This document shows positions 1 through 7,224 of a stretch of DNA of 64,000 nt, piece by piece (position 1 is the stretch's first letter; every line of letters begins with the position of its first letter). The position numbers and the translations under genes were made by a program. The notes below the pieces were generated by a model. That model did no database searches, had not been told where the DNA came from, and saw only the letters and a list, made by a program, of their open reading frames with translations. The stretch lies in the NCBI RefSeq assembly GCF_021728395.1, contig NZ_JAKKCM010000001.1, positions 310,001-374,000 on the forward strand, written 5' to 3'. The DNA is from Vibrio sp. J1-1. GTDB lineage: Bacteria; Pseudomonadota; Gammaproteobacteria; Enterobacterales; Vibrionaceae.

Positions 1-47
1 GATTTCACGGCCAGATTGCTCATAACATTGGTAGATATATCAGACAT
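1..47 (-). CDS. fliF: FliF N-terminus (lateral flagellar MS-ring), partial
   Basis: Only the first 15 codons lie in the window, starting MSDISTNVMSNLAVK on the minus strand just after the fliE stop. FliF forms the membrane MS-ring on which the flagellum is built. The assignment rests mainly on position: fliF follows fliE in flagellar operons, and a short hydrophilic N-terminus is normal before the first membrane segment. The gene continues off the left edge, so no domain can be checked here. Confidence 0.7.
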   Translation of the reverse strand, partial: MSDISTNVMSNLAVK

Positions 48-50
48 GAA

Positions 51-407
51 TTACACCGGCATTTTCATAACATCTTCAAACGAAGCGACCACTTTATTGC
101 GTACCTGCATAAGCGCATTGAACGAGAGACTGGCTTTCTGACTTGCTATCATTGCACCAACCAAGTCATCACTCTGGCCAGTTTCAACAGCCGTCATTTT
201 CTCACTCGCCACTGACTGATGCTTATTCACTACGTCCAACACATTCGTCATTGCGTTAGAGAAGGACATAGGTTGAGTAACCTTTTGTCCATCAAGCGGA
301 TTAGCCGAAACAACAAACTCTGGTGTCGCATGGGCACGCATGGTTTCCATTTTCGACAACATCAGTTGTTCAGCAGTCATTAAATTGTTGAGCGGTTGAC
401 TTTCCAT
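51..407 (-). CDS. fliE: FliE, lateral flagellar MS-ring/rod junction protein
   Basis: A 118-residue protein ending in the FliE-type C-terminus (SFNALMQVRNKVVASFEDVM-like), the segment that packs with the rod. FliE links the MS-ring to the proximal rod and is an early substrate of the flagellar export gate. The start is the ATG preceded by AGGAG; a TTG ten codons upstream gives a longer frame but overlaps the end of lafK and lacks that spacing. Its stop is 4 bases from the fliF start and its start 13 bases from the lafK stop, so motY-lafK-fliE-fliF looks like one transcript. Length is normal for the family. Confidence 0.9.
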   Translation of the reverse strand: MESQPLNNLMTAEQLMLSKMETMRAHATPEFVVSANPLDGQKVTQPMSFSNAMTNVLDVVNKHQSVASEKMTAVETGQSDDLVGAMIASQKASLSFNALMQVRNKVVASFEDVMKMPV

Positions 408-420
408 AATGTCATCTCCT

Positions 421-1752
421 CTATGCTGCCGATCCAAGCACCGACTGCAGATCTATACCGTACTCTCTCATTGCCGCTAGTTTGTAGCGTAATGCGCGGG
501 TAGATACCCCTAGAGCGTTTGCCGTTTTAGTACGATTACCACCAAACTCGCGTAACTTGTCCAAAATATATTGGAACTCAGCCTGCTTCTTCACTTCTAC
601 ATGTCCAAGCTTATTGGCCGGCATTTCATCTGGTACAGCGCCGATCAACTTAACTGGCAGCATAAGATCGTGAGCGGTGATGTAGTCACCATGTCGCATG
701 ACCAAAGCTCGCTGTATAACGTTTTCTAGCTCGCGGATATTTCCCGGCCAGTGATATTGGCTAAGCGCAACCATAGCGTCCTGAGACAGGTGACAATGAC
801 TGCCGTCCTGATACTTTTTAATGAAAAACTGACTGATCGGCAGAATGTCTTCTTTACGTTCGCGCAATGCTGGCCAGTGAAGTGGCAGAACATCAAGACG
901 ATAATAAAGATCCTCGCGAAATGTCCCTTTCTGCACTTCTTCACGTAGATCTTTATTGGTTGATGCAATAACACGAATATCGAGTTGAATTGTTTTATGA
1001 CTTCCTACACGCTCGACGACTCGCTCCTGCAGAATGCGCAATAACTTAGCCTGGACCTCAGGAGACATTTCACCAATCTCGTCAAGTAAAATGGTTCCAC
1101 CATTCGCTTCCTCAAACTTACCGCTTTGAGAACCCGTAGCGCCAGTAAAGGCCCCCTTCACATGACCGAAAAGAACCGCCTCAAGCATAGATTCAGGTAT
1201 TGCAGCACAATTAACCGCGATAAATGGACCTTCAGCTCTTGAAGAGTGCTCGTGTACATAACGAGCAAGGACTTCTTTACCAGTACCTGATTCACCCGTA
1301 ATTAAAACGCTTGCACTTGTACAAGCTGCGCGATGAGCTAACTGAAGAACCTGTTTACTGCGCCAAGATTCTGCAACGATGTTCGCTATCGGCTTACCTA
1401 AGGCTTCAACCCGACGCAACACACTCTTTAACTGATTCGCTTCGAACGGACGCAGCAGATAATCTGTTGCTCCCGCTTTCATTGTTTCTGCAGCTAAAAC
1501 GCCCTGATCTTGTTCAACAATCGCAATAACAAAACCACTTTTACTCTGTTTCTGATGACTGGCAACAAACTCCCGCACACACATATCGGGCAGATTGGAA
1601 CTGACTAACGTAACGTCTACCCGTTCATCAATCAGTGCCGCACGCCCTGTGCGTGAGTGTCTGACTTTATAATCAGACTTTTCCAATACATTCATTACAA
1701 GTTGGGCACAATGTTCGTTGGGCTCAACCAACAAAATTTCCATCCTTGACAT
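421..1752 (-). CDS. lafK: LafK, sigma-54-dependent activator of lateral flagellar genes
   Basis: A 443-residue NtrC-class regulator. It has an N-terminal receiver-like domain (about 1-115), then an AAA+ domain with Walker A GESGTGKE, the sigma-54 contact loop GAFTGA and Walker B ILLDEIGE, then a Fis-type helix-turn-helix with RTKTANALGVSTRALRYKL. The residue aligned with the phospho-accepting aspartate is serine (VSSNLPDM), so phosphorelay control is unlikely, as is also described for FlrA-type flagellar regulators. The ATG at 1752 has AAGG 6 bases upstream; an in-frame TTG two codons earlier is less likely. It lies between motY and fliE and should activate promoters such as the sigma-54 site before fliD. 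The name is taken from the V. parahaemolyticus lateral system. Confidence 0.9.
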   Translation of the reverse strand: MSRMEILLVEPNEHCAQLVMNVLEKSDYKVRHSRTGRAALIDERVDVTLVSSNLPDMCVREFVASHQKQSKSGFVIAIVEQDQGVLAAETMKAGATDYLLRPFEANQLKSVLRRVEALGKPIANIVAESWRSKQVLQLAHRAACTSASVLITGESGTGKEVLARYVHEHSSRAEGPFIAVNCAAIPESMLEAVLFGHVKGAFTGATGSQSGKFEEANGGTILLDEIGEMSPEVQAKLLRILQERVVERVGSHKTIQLDIRVIASTNKDLREEVQKGTFREDLYYRLDVLPLHWPALRERKEDILPISQFFIKKYQDGSHCHLSQDAMVALSQYHWPGNIRELENVIQRALVMRHGDYITAHDLMLPVKLIGAVPDEMPANKLGHVEVKKQAEFQYILDKLREFGGNRTKTANALGVSTRALRYKLAAMREYGIDLQSVLGSAA

Positions 1753-1806
1753 AGACAACCTTAATCATATTTGTCGGTACTACACATCGTGGTACCAGTT
1801 ATTATT

Positions 1807-2679
1807 TTATTTTTTTGCGGGCATCACTTTTTCGTTGTCACGGACTAACCTAATCGTGACACGTCTGTTTTTCGCTCTGCCTGCTTTTGTCGTATTACTT
1901 TTTATTGGGTAGCGAGAGCCATGGGCTCTAACCTCTATTTGCTTCTCACTAACACCTAGTTTTTTCAGCTCAGTGGCAACCAGGTCTGCTCGCTGCCTGG
2001 AAAGCTTCAGATTAGAAACTGAAGTACCACTACTATCTGTATACCCATCAATCAGAACTTTAGTTATATGCGAATCTGCAGCCAGATAACTATGTAGAGC
2101 GCGTATATGCTTGCGTTGAGCGGCGGTCAGTATTCGTTGCCCCGATTCAAAATAGATGAAAGCATCGCGCGCTTTAGAAAAAGAAATCTCAGGTAATGTT
2201 TCTTTACACTGTTTAAATTTAGACAGACTCGCCTGGTAGCGAACTGTTGGAACGGTATATTCAAGTGAAGCGGAAATATCACTTCCGCTTAACATAATTT
2301 TTAACCAACTCCCCATTGCTGTCGCATCAAGTAATATTTCAACATTATGACGAAAAGATACCTTTTTATCATCGATGACAACACTATCAGAGATTAATAC
2401 CTGTTCTGATTCATAAGCCCAAGGAGTAGGCTGACTAAATAAAAATCCTTTATTCCAATTTTTTGAATATTCCTTTAATTCTATATTAAATAAAAGTTCG
2501 TTCTTTTTATTTGAGCGGAAGTAAAACTTCCCATGCTGCGGAATATAATATTCCAACTTACATTCCAAACGATTACCACTATATGTCCAGCGAACTAAAT
2601 CCATAGGGATTTCTATTGCAAAAGCCTTTCCAATAGAGCAACCCAAGAAAAAAGTAAGCCACAGAAAACATTTACTCAT
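1807..2679 (-). CDS. motY: MotY, lateral-flagellar T-ring protein
   Basis: A 290-residue exported protein with a signal peptide (about 1-22, ending GKAFA) and a C-terminal OmpA-type peptidoglycan-binding domain (about 165-280: DGYTDSSGTSVSNLKLSRQR, then NRRVTIRLV). The unique N-terminal domain fits MotY, which with MotX forms the T-ring around the vibrio motor, or stands alone in lateral motors. The ATG at 2679 is preferred over a TTG two codons upstream; neither has a strong ribosome site. It is the first gene of the minus-strand operon motY-lafK-fliE-fliF and is divergent from fliM. OmpA/MotB homologues are the alternative, but no MotB membrane segment is present. Confidence 0.88.
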   Translation of the reverse strand: MSKCFLWLTFFLGCSIGKAFAIEIPMDLVRWTYSGNRLECKLEYYIPQHGKFYFRSNKKNELLFNIELKEYSKNWNKGFLFSQPTPWAYESEQVLISDSVVIDDKKVSFRHNVEILLDATAMGSWLKIMLSGSDISASLEYTVPTVRYQASLSKFKQCKETLPEISFSKARDAFIYFESGQRILTAAQRKHIRALHSYLAADSHITKVLIDGYTDSSGTSVSNLKLSRQRADLVATELKKLGVSEKQIEVRAHGSRYPIKSNTTKAGRAKNRRVTIRLVRDNEKVMPAKK

Positions 2680-3074
2680 ATTCAAAAGTCAAATAAGAAA
2701 CAAGTACCTTATCAGCAATAAAGCACTTTCTAATTTACACGGCCCTATTAATGTCACAACAAATCAACCAATACAAAAGCTTAAGATCATACTCTATAGA
2801 GAGATGATTTAAGCTCCCATATGCAACTTTGGAGTTATTAGAGGCGAACCTTTACTCAATTCTTGAGCAACACAATACTAAGCACAATTATAGTAATAAA
2901 GGAAACAATAATCGATTATTAAATTTCATTAATTTAATAAGCATTCCAACAATTAATATTAAATATAAATAACCATATAGACACTCTGTTGTCATGGCTG
3001 TAAACTCATTTCGACCTAATTGGAGGTTTCGTATCCAATTCCATTAAACAAATAAAAGCAAACACTGAATTAAA
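2680..3074. promoter_or_regulatory. AT-rich divergent regulatory region between motY and fliM
   Basis: A 395-base gene-free tract that must hold the promoters of both the motY-lafK-fliEF and fliM-flhA operons. It is very AT-rich, especially 2880-2975. It contains a perfect 14-base palindrome AATAATCGATTATT at 2907-2920, and an overlapping inverted repeat with 10-base arms TTATTAAATT (2916-2925) and AATTTAATAA (2931-2940). Scanning both strands for GG-N10-GC found no convincing sigma-54 promoter. The palindromes are candidate operators, and the AT content would suit H-NS binding; both statements are inference. Confidence 0.6.
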
Positions 3075-3875
3075 ATGTCTATTCATGAATTTCAACCATT
3101 AAACATAGAATGGTTGGGTAAGCCAATTCATATTATCCGTGAAAAACTGGAAAGTATGTTATCAGACTCATGCAACGTGTTAACGTATGAACTACAAACT
3201 TGGCTAAAAACTGAAAAAGTAGAGACCTCTATAAATAAGGTCTCTCTCCACACACTTGCGCCGAATAAAATGGCGAAACCTCATACCTGCACGTTTAGTC
3301 ATCACGGCGGCGGGCTTCTTTATGTACACATCGACCATGCGACTCTGCTCCGGCTCTCTGATCGCTTTTTTGGTTCTAAGATCGAACGCAAGACGACCAA
3401 CCTTAGCAATAGCGACCTTCGCCTACAGGAAAAAATAGGCAAGCTCATCATTCACTGGCTGGCTCCTAAGGAAATGTGGACCTTATCAGAGTTTGAGCCA
3501 TCACAGGGGTTAGGACTGTACGCGACCATAAAAGTGAACTTTGCTGATTCTAGTGGTTTTATCCACATCAAACTGAATGAGGCGTTGATCTCTGTTTTGA
3601 CCGATCAGCTAGGGCTCAAATCTAACCAAGCGCTGTATGAGCCATTTTGCCACTCGTTAGAGTCCACACCAGTGAAACTCAATGCTCTGCTTAGTAAGAA
3701 GACTCTTCCGTTGAGCGAATTACTCTCTCTGAAACCTGACGATATTTTACCCATTGAATTGCTTTCTGATATCCCGGTGAGTATAGGCCAGGAGCACCTG
3801 TTTACAGGACACGTAGCCGAGAAAGATGGCCAATTAGTTTTGATTATTAACCAAGACAAGGAGTCCTTGCGATGA
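3075..3875 (+). CDS. fliM: FliM, lateral flagellar switch protein lacking the CheY-binding N-terminus
   Basis: A 266-residue C-ring protein with the FliM middle domain (GGGLLYVHIDHATLLRLSDRFF region) and a C-terminal SpoA-like segment (PIELLSDIPVSIGQEHLFTG). Usual FliM is about 330-350 residues. This one begins MSIHEFQPLNIEW and has no DEIDALL-type peptide, where CheY-P binds in other FliM proteins. An in-frame TGA at 3066-3068 rules out an upstream extension. No clear ribosome site precedes the ATG. It is the first gene of fliMNPQR-flhBA and overlaps fliN by 4 bases. The overall similarity is weak to the eye, but the position is decisive. Confidence 0.85.
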   Translation: MSIHEFQPLNIEWLGKPIHIIREKLESMLSDSCNVLTYELQTWLKTEKVETSINKVSLHTLAPNKMAKPHTCTFSHHGGGLLYVHIDHATLLRLSDRFFGSKIERKTTNLSNSDLRLQEKIGKLIIHWLAPKEMWTLSEFEPSQGLGLYATIKVNFADSSGFIHIKLNEALISVLTDQLGLKSNQALYEPFCHSLESTPVKLNALLSKKTLPLSELLSLKPDDILPIELLSDIPVSIGQEHLFTGHVAEKDGQLVLIINQDKESLR

Positions 3876-4240
3876 GTGATTCACTAGAAAACAACGCCTT
3901 TGATAGCGAAGAACTGAATTTTGATGATTTCCAGCTGGAAGGCATAAACGACAATACGCCAAAGTTCACACCAGCTGAAGCGGAGCGTGACCTCAGCTTT
4001 TTTAAGAACATTCCGGTTACCGTAACGCTGGAAGTCGCCAGCAAGGAAATCACACTTGCTGACCTGATGAAAGCCGGTGAAGGCAGCGTTATCGAGTTGG
4101 ATAAACTTAACGGTGAACCTCTGGATGTCAAAGTGAACGGTGCCTTAATGGGCCATGCAGAAGTCGTGATTGTTAATGACAAATACGGCTTGCGTCTGAC
4201 GGATGTGCTGGATACCACGCTAACGAATGCTGTGAAATAA
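3872..4240 (+). CDS. fliN: FliN, lateral flagellar switch protein
   Basis: A 122-residue protein with an acidic N-terminus and a SpoA domain from about residue 45 (NIPVTVTLEVASKEITLADL, ending GLRLTDVLD). FliN builds the lower C-ring with FliM and FliG and receives export cargo from FliH. It overlaps the fliM stop by 4 bases (ATGA), implying translational coupling. Length and domain are normal for FliN. Confidence 0.93.
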   Translation: MSDSLENNAFDSEELNFDDFQLEGINDNTPKFTPAEAERDLSFFKNIPVTVTLEVASKEITLADLMKAGEGSVIELDKLNGEPLDVKVNGALMGHAEVVIVNDKYGLRLTDVLDTTLTNAVK

Positions 4241-4253
4241 GGCTGTTCATAGG

Positions 4254-5012
4254 ATGAAGAAACCTCTGTACCATCAGCTATGGCTTCCTCTGCTTGGTGT
4301 TGTGATTCTGCTTTTTGCCCTGCCATCCATGGCTGCCGACAATGGGCTAACGATTTTATCTGTCAGTGATGGCGATTCTCAGCAGGAATATAGTGTTAAG
4401 CTGCAAATCCTGCTTCTGATGACAGCGTTAAGCTTCCTTCCTGCTTTTATTTTGATGGCGACCAGTTTTACCCGAATTATCATTGTTCTCGCGATTCTGC
4501 GTCAGGCTCTTGGTTTACAGCAAAGCCCTCCCAATCGCGTATTAGTTGGTATTGCATTAGCACTCTCATTATTGATCATGCGTCCGGTCTGGACAGATGT
4601 GTATGACAACGCCTTCATGCCTTACGACCAAGGAGAAGTCACGCTGATGCAGGCTCTGTCTATTGCAGAGAAACCTGTGCGCAACTTCATGCTTACGCAA
4701 ACTCAACAAAGTTCTTTAGAACAGATGCTTCGCATCGCTAATGAGCCATTGGACACAAAACTGGAGGATATCTCTTTCGCCGTTGTTTTGCCGGCTTTTG
4801 TGATTAGTGAGCTGAAAACCGCATTCCAGATAGGCTTTATGCTATTTATCCCCTTTCTCATTATCGATCTGGTCGTAGCCAGTGTATTGATGGCCATGGG
4901 TATGATGATGCTTTCGCCACTTATCGTTTCACTGCCCTTTAAGCTGGTTGTGTTTGTTCTTGTCGATGGATGGGCGATGACCGTTGGAACGCTCGCCGCA
5001 AGCTTCGGGTAA
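4254..5012 (+). CDS. fliP: FliP, lateral flagellar export gate protein
   Basis: A 252-residue membrane protein with a cleavable signal peptide (about 1-27, ending PSMAA), as expected for FliP. It has the family core LLMTALSFLPAFILMATSFTR and C-terminal hydrophobic helices ending LVDGWAMTVGTL. FliP, FliQ and FliR form the export-gate channel inside the MS-ring. It lies 13 bases after fliN and 11 bases before fliQ in the same operon. Only a weak AGG touches the ATG, so the exact start is set by the signal peptide. Confidence 0.95.
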   Translation: MKKPLYHQLWLPLLGVVILLFALPSMAADNGLTILSVSDGDSQQEYSVKLQILLLMTALSFLPAFILMATSFTRIIIVLAILRQALGLQQSPPNRVLVGIALALSLLIMRPVWTDVYDNAFMPYDQGEVTLMQALSIAEKPVRNFMLTQTQQSSLEQMLRIANEPLDTKLEDISFAVVLPAFVISELKTAFQIGFMLFIPFLIIDLVVASVLMAMGMMMLSPLIVSLPFKLVVFVLVDGWAMTVGTLAASFG

Positions 5013-5023
5013 CGGGTGAATCC

Positions 5024-5293
5024 ATGACTCCAGAATTAGTTGTAACCCTGTTTTCCAACGCAGTTTGGATGATAATCACCATCGTCGCGGTGCTGGTCGT
5101 GCCAGGTCTTATCACCGGGCTGATCATCGCAGTTTTTCAGGCCGCCACACAAATTAACGAGCAGACACTCAGCTTCTTGCCTCGTCTGCTGGTCACTCTG
5201 TTAATGGTGATTTTCGCTGGCCACTGGATGCTCAGAACCATCATGGATTTGTTCGACTACCTGTTCCACAACATACCGGGAATGATTGGCTGA
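5024..5293 (+). CDS. fliQ: FliQ, lateral flagellar export gate protein
   Basis: An 89-residue protein with two membrane helices (about 14-36 and 50-75) and the family start MTPELVVTLFSNAVW. The start is the ATG after GGGTGA; an upstream frame through the fliP end adds 18 unrelated residues and is rejected. FliQ packs around the FliP-FliR core of the export gate. Its TGA stop overlaps the fliR ATG by one base. Confidence 0.95.
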   Translation: MTPELVVTLFSNAVWMIITIVAVLVVPGLITGLIIAVFQAATQINEQTLSFLPRLLVTLLMVIFAGHWMLRTIMDLFDYLFHNIPGMIG

Positions 5294-6069
5294 TGGAAAT
5301 AACATTTGCTGACATCTCTCGCATCTTGGGGCAGTTTTGGTGGCCATTTTTTCGAGTGAGTGCGGTATTCATCTCTATGCCATTTTTTGGCGATGCGTTA
5401 ATTCCGATATGGATTCGCACCCTTTTTGCATTATCAATTGTCGTTATTACAGCGCCACTAATGCCAGCCATGCCTGCCGTCGATTTATTTTCCTTAACGT
5501 CTTTGTTGCTCGCATTTGAACAAGCCATATGGGGGCTCTTTTTCGGCCTGATTATGCATATGCTATTCACCATTTTCACCATGCTTGGGCAGATCGTTTC
5601 CCTACAAATGGGTTTAGGTATGGCAATGATGAATGATCCGGTAAACGGCATGTCGGTCGCTATTCTGGGGCGGATATTTCTCCTATTCAGTACATTGCTA
5701 TTTCTCGCTCTCGAAGGGCACCTGCTGATCATTGATATTGTTATCCAAAGTTTTGAAGTGTGGCCAGTGGGCTCTGGAATCAGCGCTATCTCACTGGACG
5801 GTATTATCAGCGTATTTGGTTGGATGTTCGCTTCATCTCTAGCTTTAGCGTTACCAGCAATTGTAGCGATGCTGCTAGCAAACATCAGTTTTGGCGTGAT
5901 GAACCGCGCAGCACCGTCACTTAACGTGTATGCATTAGGCTTTCCTATGACCATGCTACTCGGCCTCATTGCGGTACTTATTTCCATTTCTGGCGTACCA
6001 ACCCGATACACTGCTCTGGTGCACGATACATTGGGTTTTCTGAGTAAATATCTTTTGGGGCAGGCATGA
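5293..6069 (+). CDS. fliR: FliR, lateral flagellar export gate protein
   Basis: A 258-residue protein with about six membrane helices and the FliR signature region FWWPFFRVSAVFISMPFFGD near the N-terminus. It completes the FliPQR export gate and contacts FlhB. It is coupled on both sides: its ATG overlaps the fliQ stop and its stop overlaps the flhB ATG (ATGA). A 256-codon open frame on the opposite strand is an antisense shadow of this gene. Confidence 0.95.
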   Translation: MEITFADISRILGQFWWPFFRVSAVFISMPFFGDALIPIWIRTLFALSIVVITAPLMPAMPAVDLFSLTSLLLAFEQAIWGLFFGLIMHMLFTIFTMLGQIVSLQMGLGMAMMNDPVNGMSVAILGRIFLLFSTLLFLALEGHLLIIDIVIQSFEVWPVGSGISAISLDGIISVFGWMFASSLALALPAIVAMLLANISFGVMNRAAPSLNVYALGFPMTMLLGLIAVLISISGVPTRYTALVHDTLGFLSKYLLGQA

Positions 6070-7193
6070 GCACATCGTCATCTCAGGATAAAACCGAAAA
6101 AGCCTCACCGCAGAAAATTAAAAAGGCACGTCAGGATGGTCAGATTCCCCGCGCCAAAGAATTCACTACTGCGGTTATATTTCTGGCCGTGATTACCTAT
6201 TTATACAGCCAGTTCACTTCCATCTGGGATAATATTTCGGGCGTCTTTCGCTACAACATGGAACTGACGAAAGCGGACTTAGCGAACCCTCAGCAATTAG
6301 TCGAACAACTGGGTCACAGCCTAGGTCTGATAATCACGATGCTGACGCCTATGTTCGTCATCATTATGCTTGCCTCGGTGGCAAGTAGCATGGTTCTTGG
6401 CGGATGGATGCTTCATCTGCCTAATGCTCAACCTAAACTGAGCAAGCTCAACCCAATTTCAGGAGTAAAGAGAATGTTCTCTACTCGCTCGTTGGTTGAA
6501 CTGATTAAATCCTCCTTAAAAGTCGCGGTCATATTTGCCGTTTTGTATTGGTACCTAAGCAGTAATCTGCAGCCTTTGCTTAATCTCCTCCATCTACCTC
6601 TGGGTCAAGGCGTAAAAACGATTATGATGATCCTGTTTAATGGTCTGTTAATTATGGGAGGGATACTTCTGCTGTTTGGCTTAATCGATATCCCCTATCA
6701 GCGCTGGGAACACCTGAAAGAACTCAAAATGACCAAGCAAGAACTCAAAGAAGAGTACAAAAATAACGAAGGTCGTCCGGAAGTAAAACAGCGCATTCGC
6801 CAGATCCAACAGCAATTTGCCCGGCGTAAAATCGACAAAATGGTGCCAACCGCTGATGTGGTGATCACCAACCCGACACACTACGCGGTCGCGATTAAAT
6901 ATGACCCATCGCTTTCAGATGCCCCGTTTGTCGTTGCGAAAGGCGTGGATGAAACCGCCATGCATATTCAACGCATCGCCAGAGAGAACAATGTGGAGAT
7001 CATTAATTCTCCACCATTAACACGTTCTATTTATCACACCACTGCTATTGAGCAAGCAGTTCCCAGTCAGCTCTATATCGCGGTGGCACATATTCTGACT
7101 TACGTGATGCAGCTAAAAACATTCCGCACCCAACAGGGCGAAAAACCGATGCCGCTGCCTCACTTTACGATCCCTCAACATTTGCAGCATTAA
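6066..7193 (+). CDS. flhB: FlhB, lateral flagellar export switch protein
   Basis: A 375-residue protein with the basic N-terminal start DKTEKASPQKIKKARQDGQI, four membrane helices and a cytoplasmic domain carrying the autocleavage motif NPTH (VVITNPTHYAVAIKYDP). Cleavage between Asn and Pro, with FliK, switches export from rod/hook to filament substrates. It overlaps fliR by 4 bases. Length and motifs are full. Confidence 0.96.
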   Translation: MSTSSSQDKTEKASPQKIKKARQDGQIPRAKEFTTAVIFLAVITYLYSQFTSIWDNISGVFRYNMELTKADLANPQQLVEQLGHSLGLIITMLTPMFVIIMLASVASSMVLGGWMLHLPNAQPKLSKLNPISGVKRMFSTRSLVELIKSSLKVAVIFAVLYWYLSSNLQPLLNLLHLPLGQGVKTIMMILFNGLLIMGGILLLFGLIDIPYQRWEHLKELKMTKQELKEEYKNNEGRPEVKQRIRQIQQQFARRKIDKMVPTADVVITNPTHYAVAIKYDPSLSDAPFVVAKGVDETAMHIQRIARENNVEIINSPPLTRSIYHTTAIEQAVPSQLYIAVAHILTYVMQLKTFRTQQGEKPMPLPHFTIPQHLQH

Positions 7194-7224
7194 TCATAAG
7201 AATTCATTGTTAGGATAAAAACCC

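Noticed and set aside
3847-4326. 159-codon open frame on the minus strand over fliN
   Set aside because: Antisense to fliN and the fliP start; low-complexity Ser-rich product; no ribosome site.
5241-6011. 256-codon open frame on the minus strand opposite fliR
   Set aside because: It lies entirely over fliR, which has clear family motifs and coupled neighbours. The antisense product has no recognisable domain.
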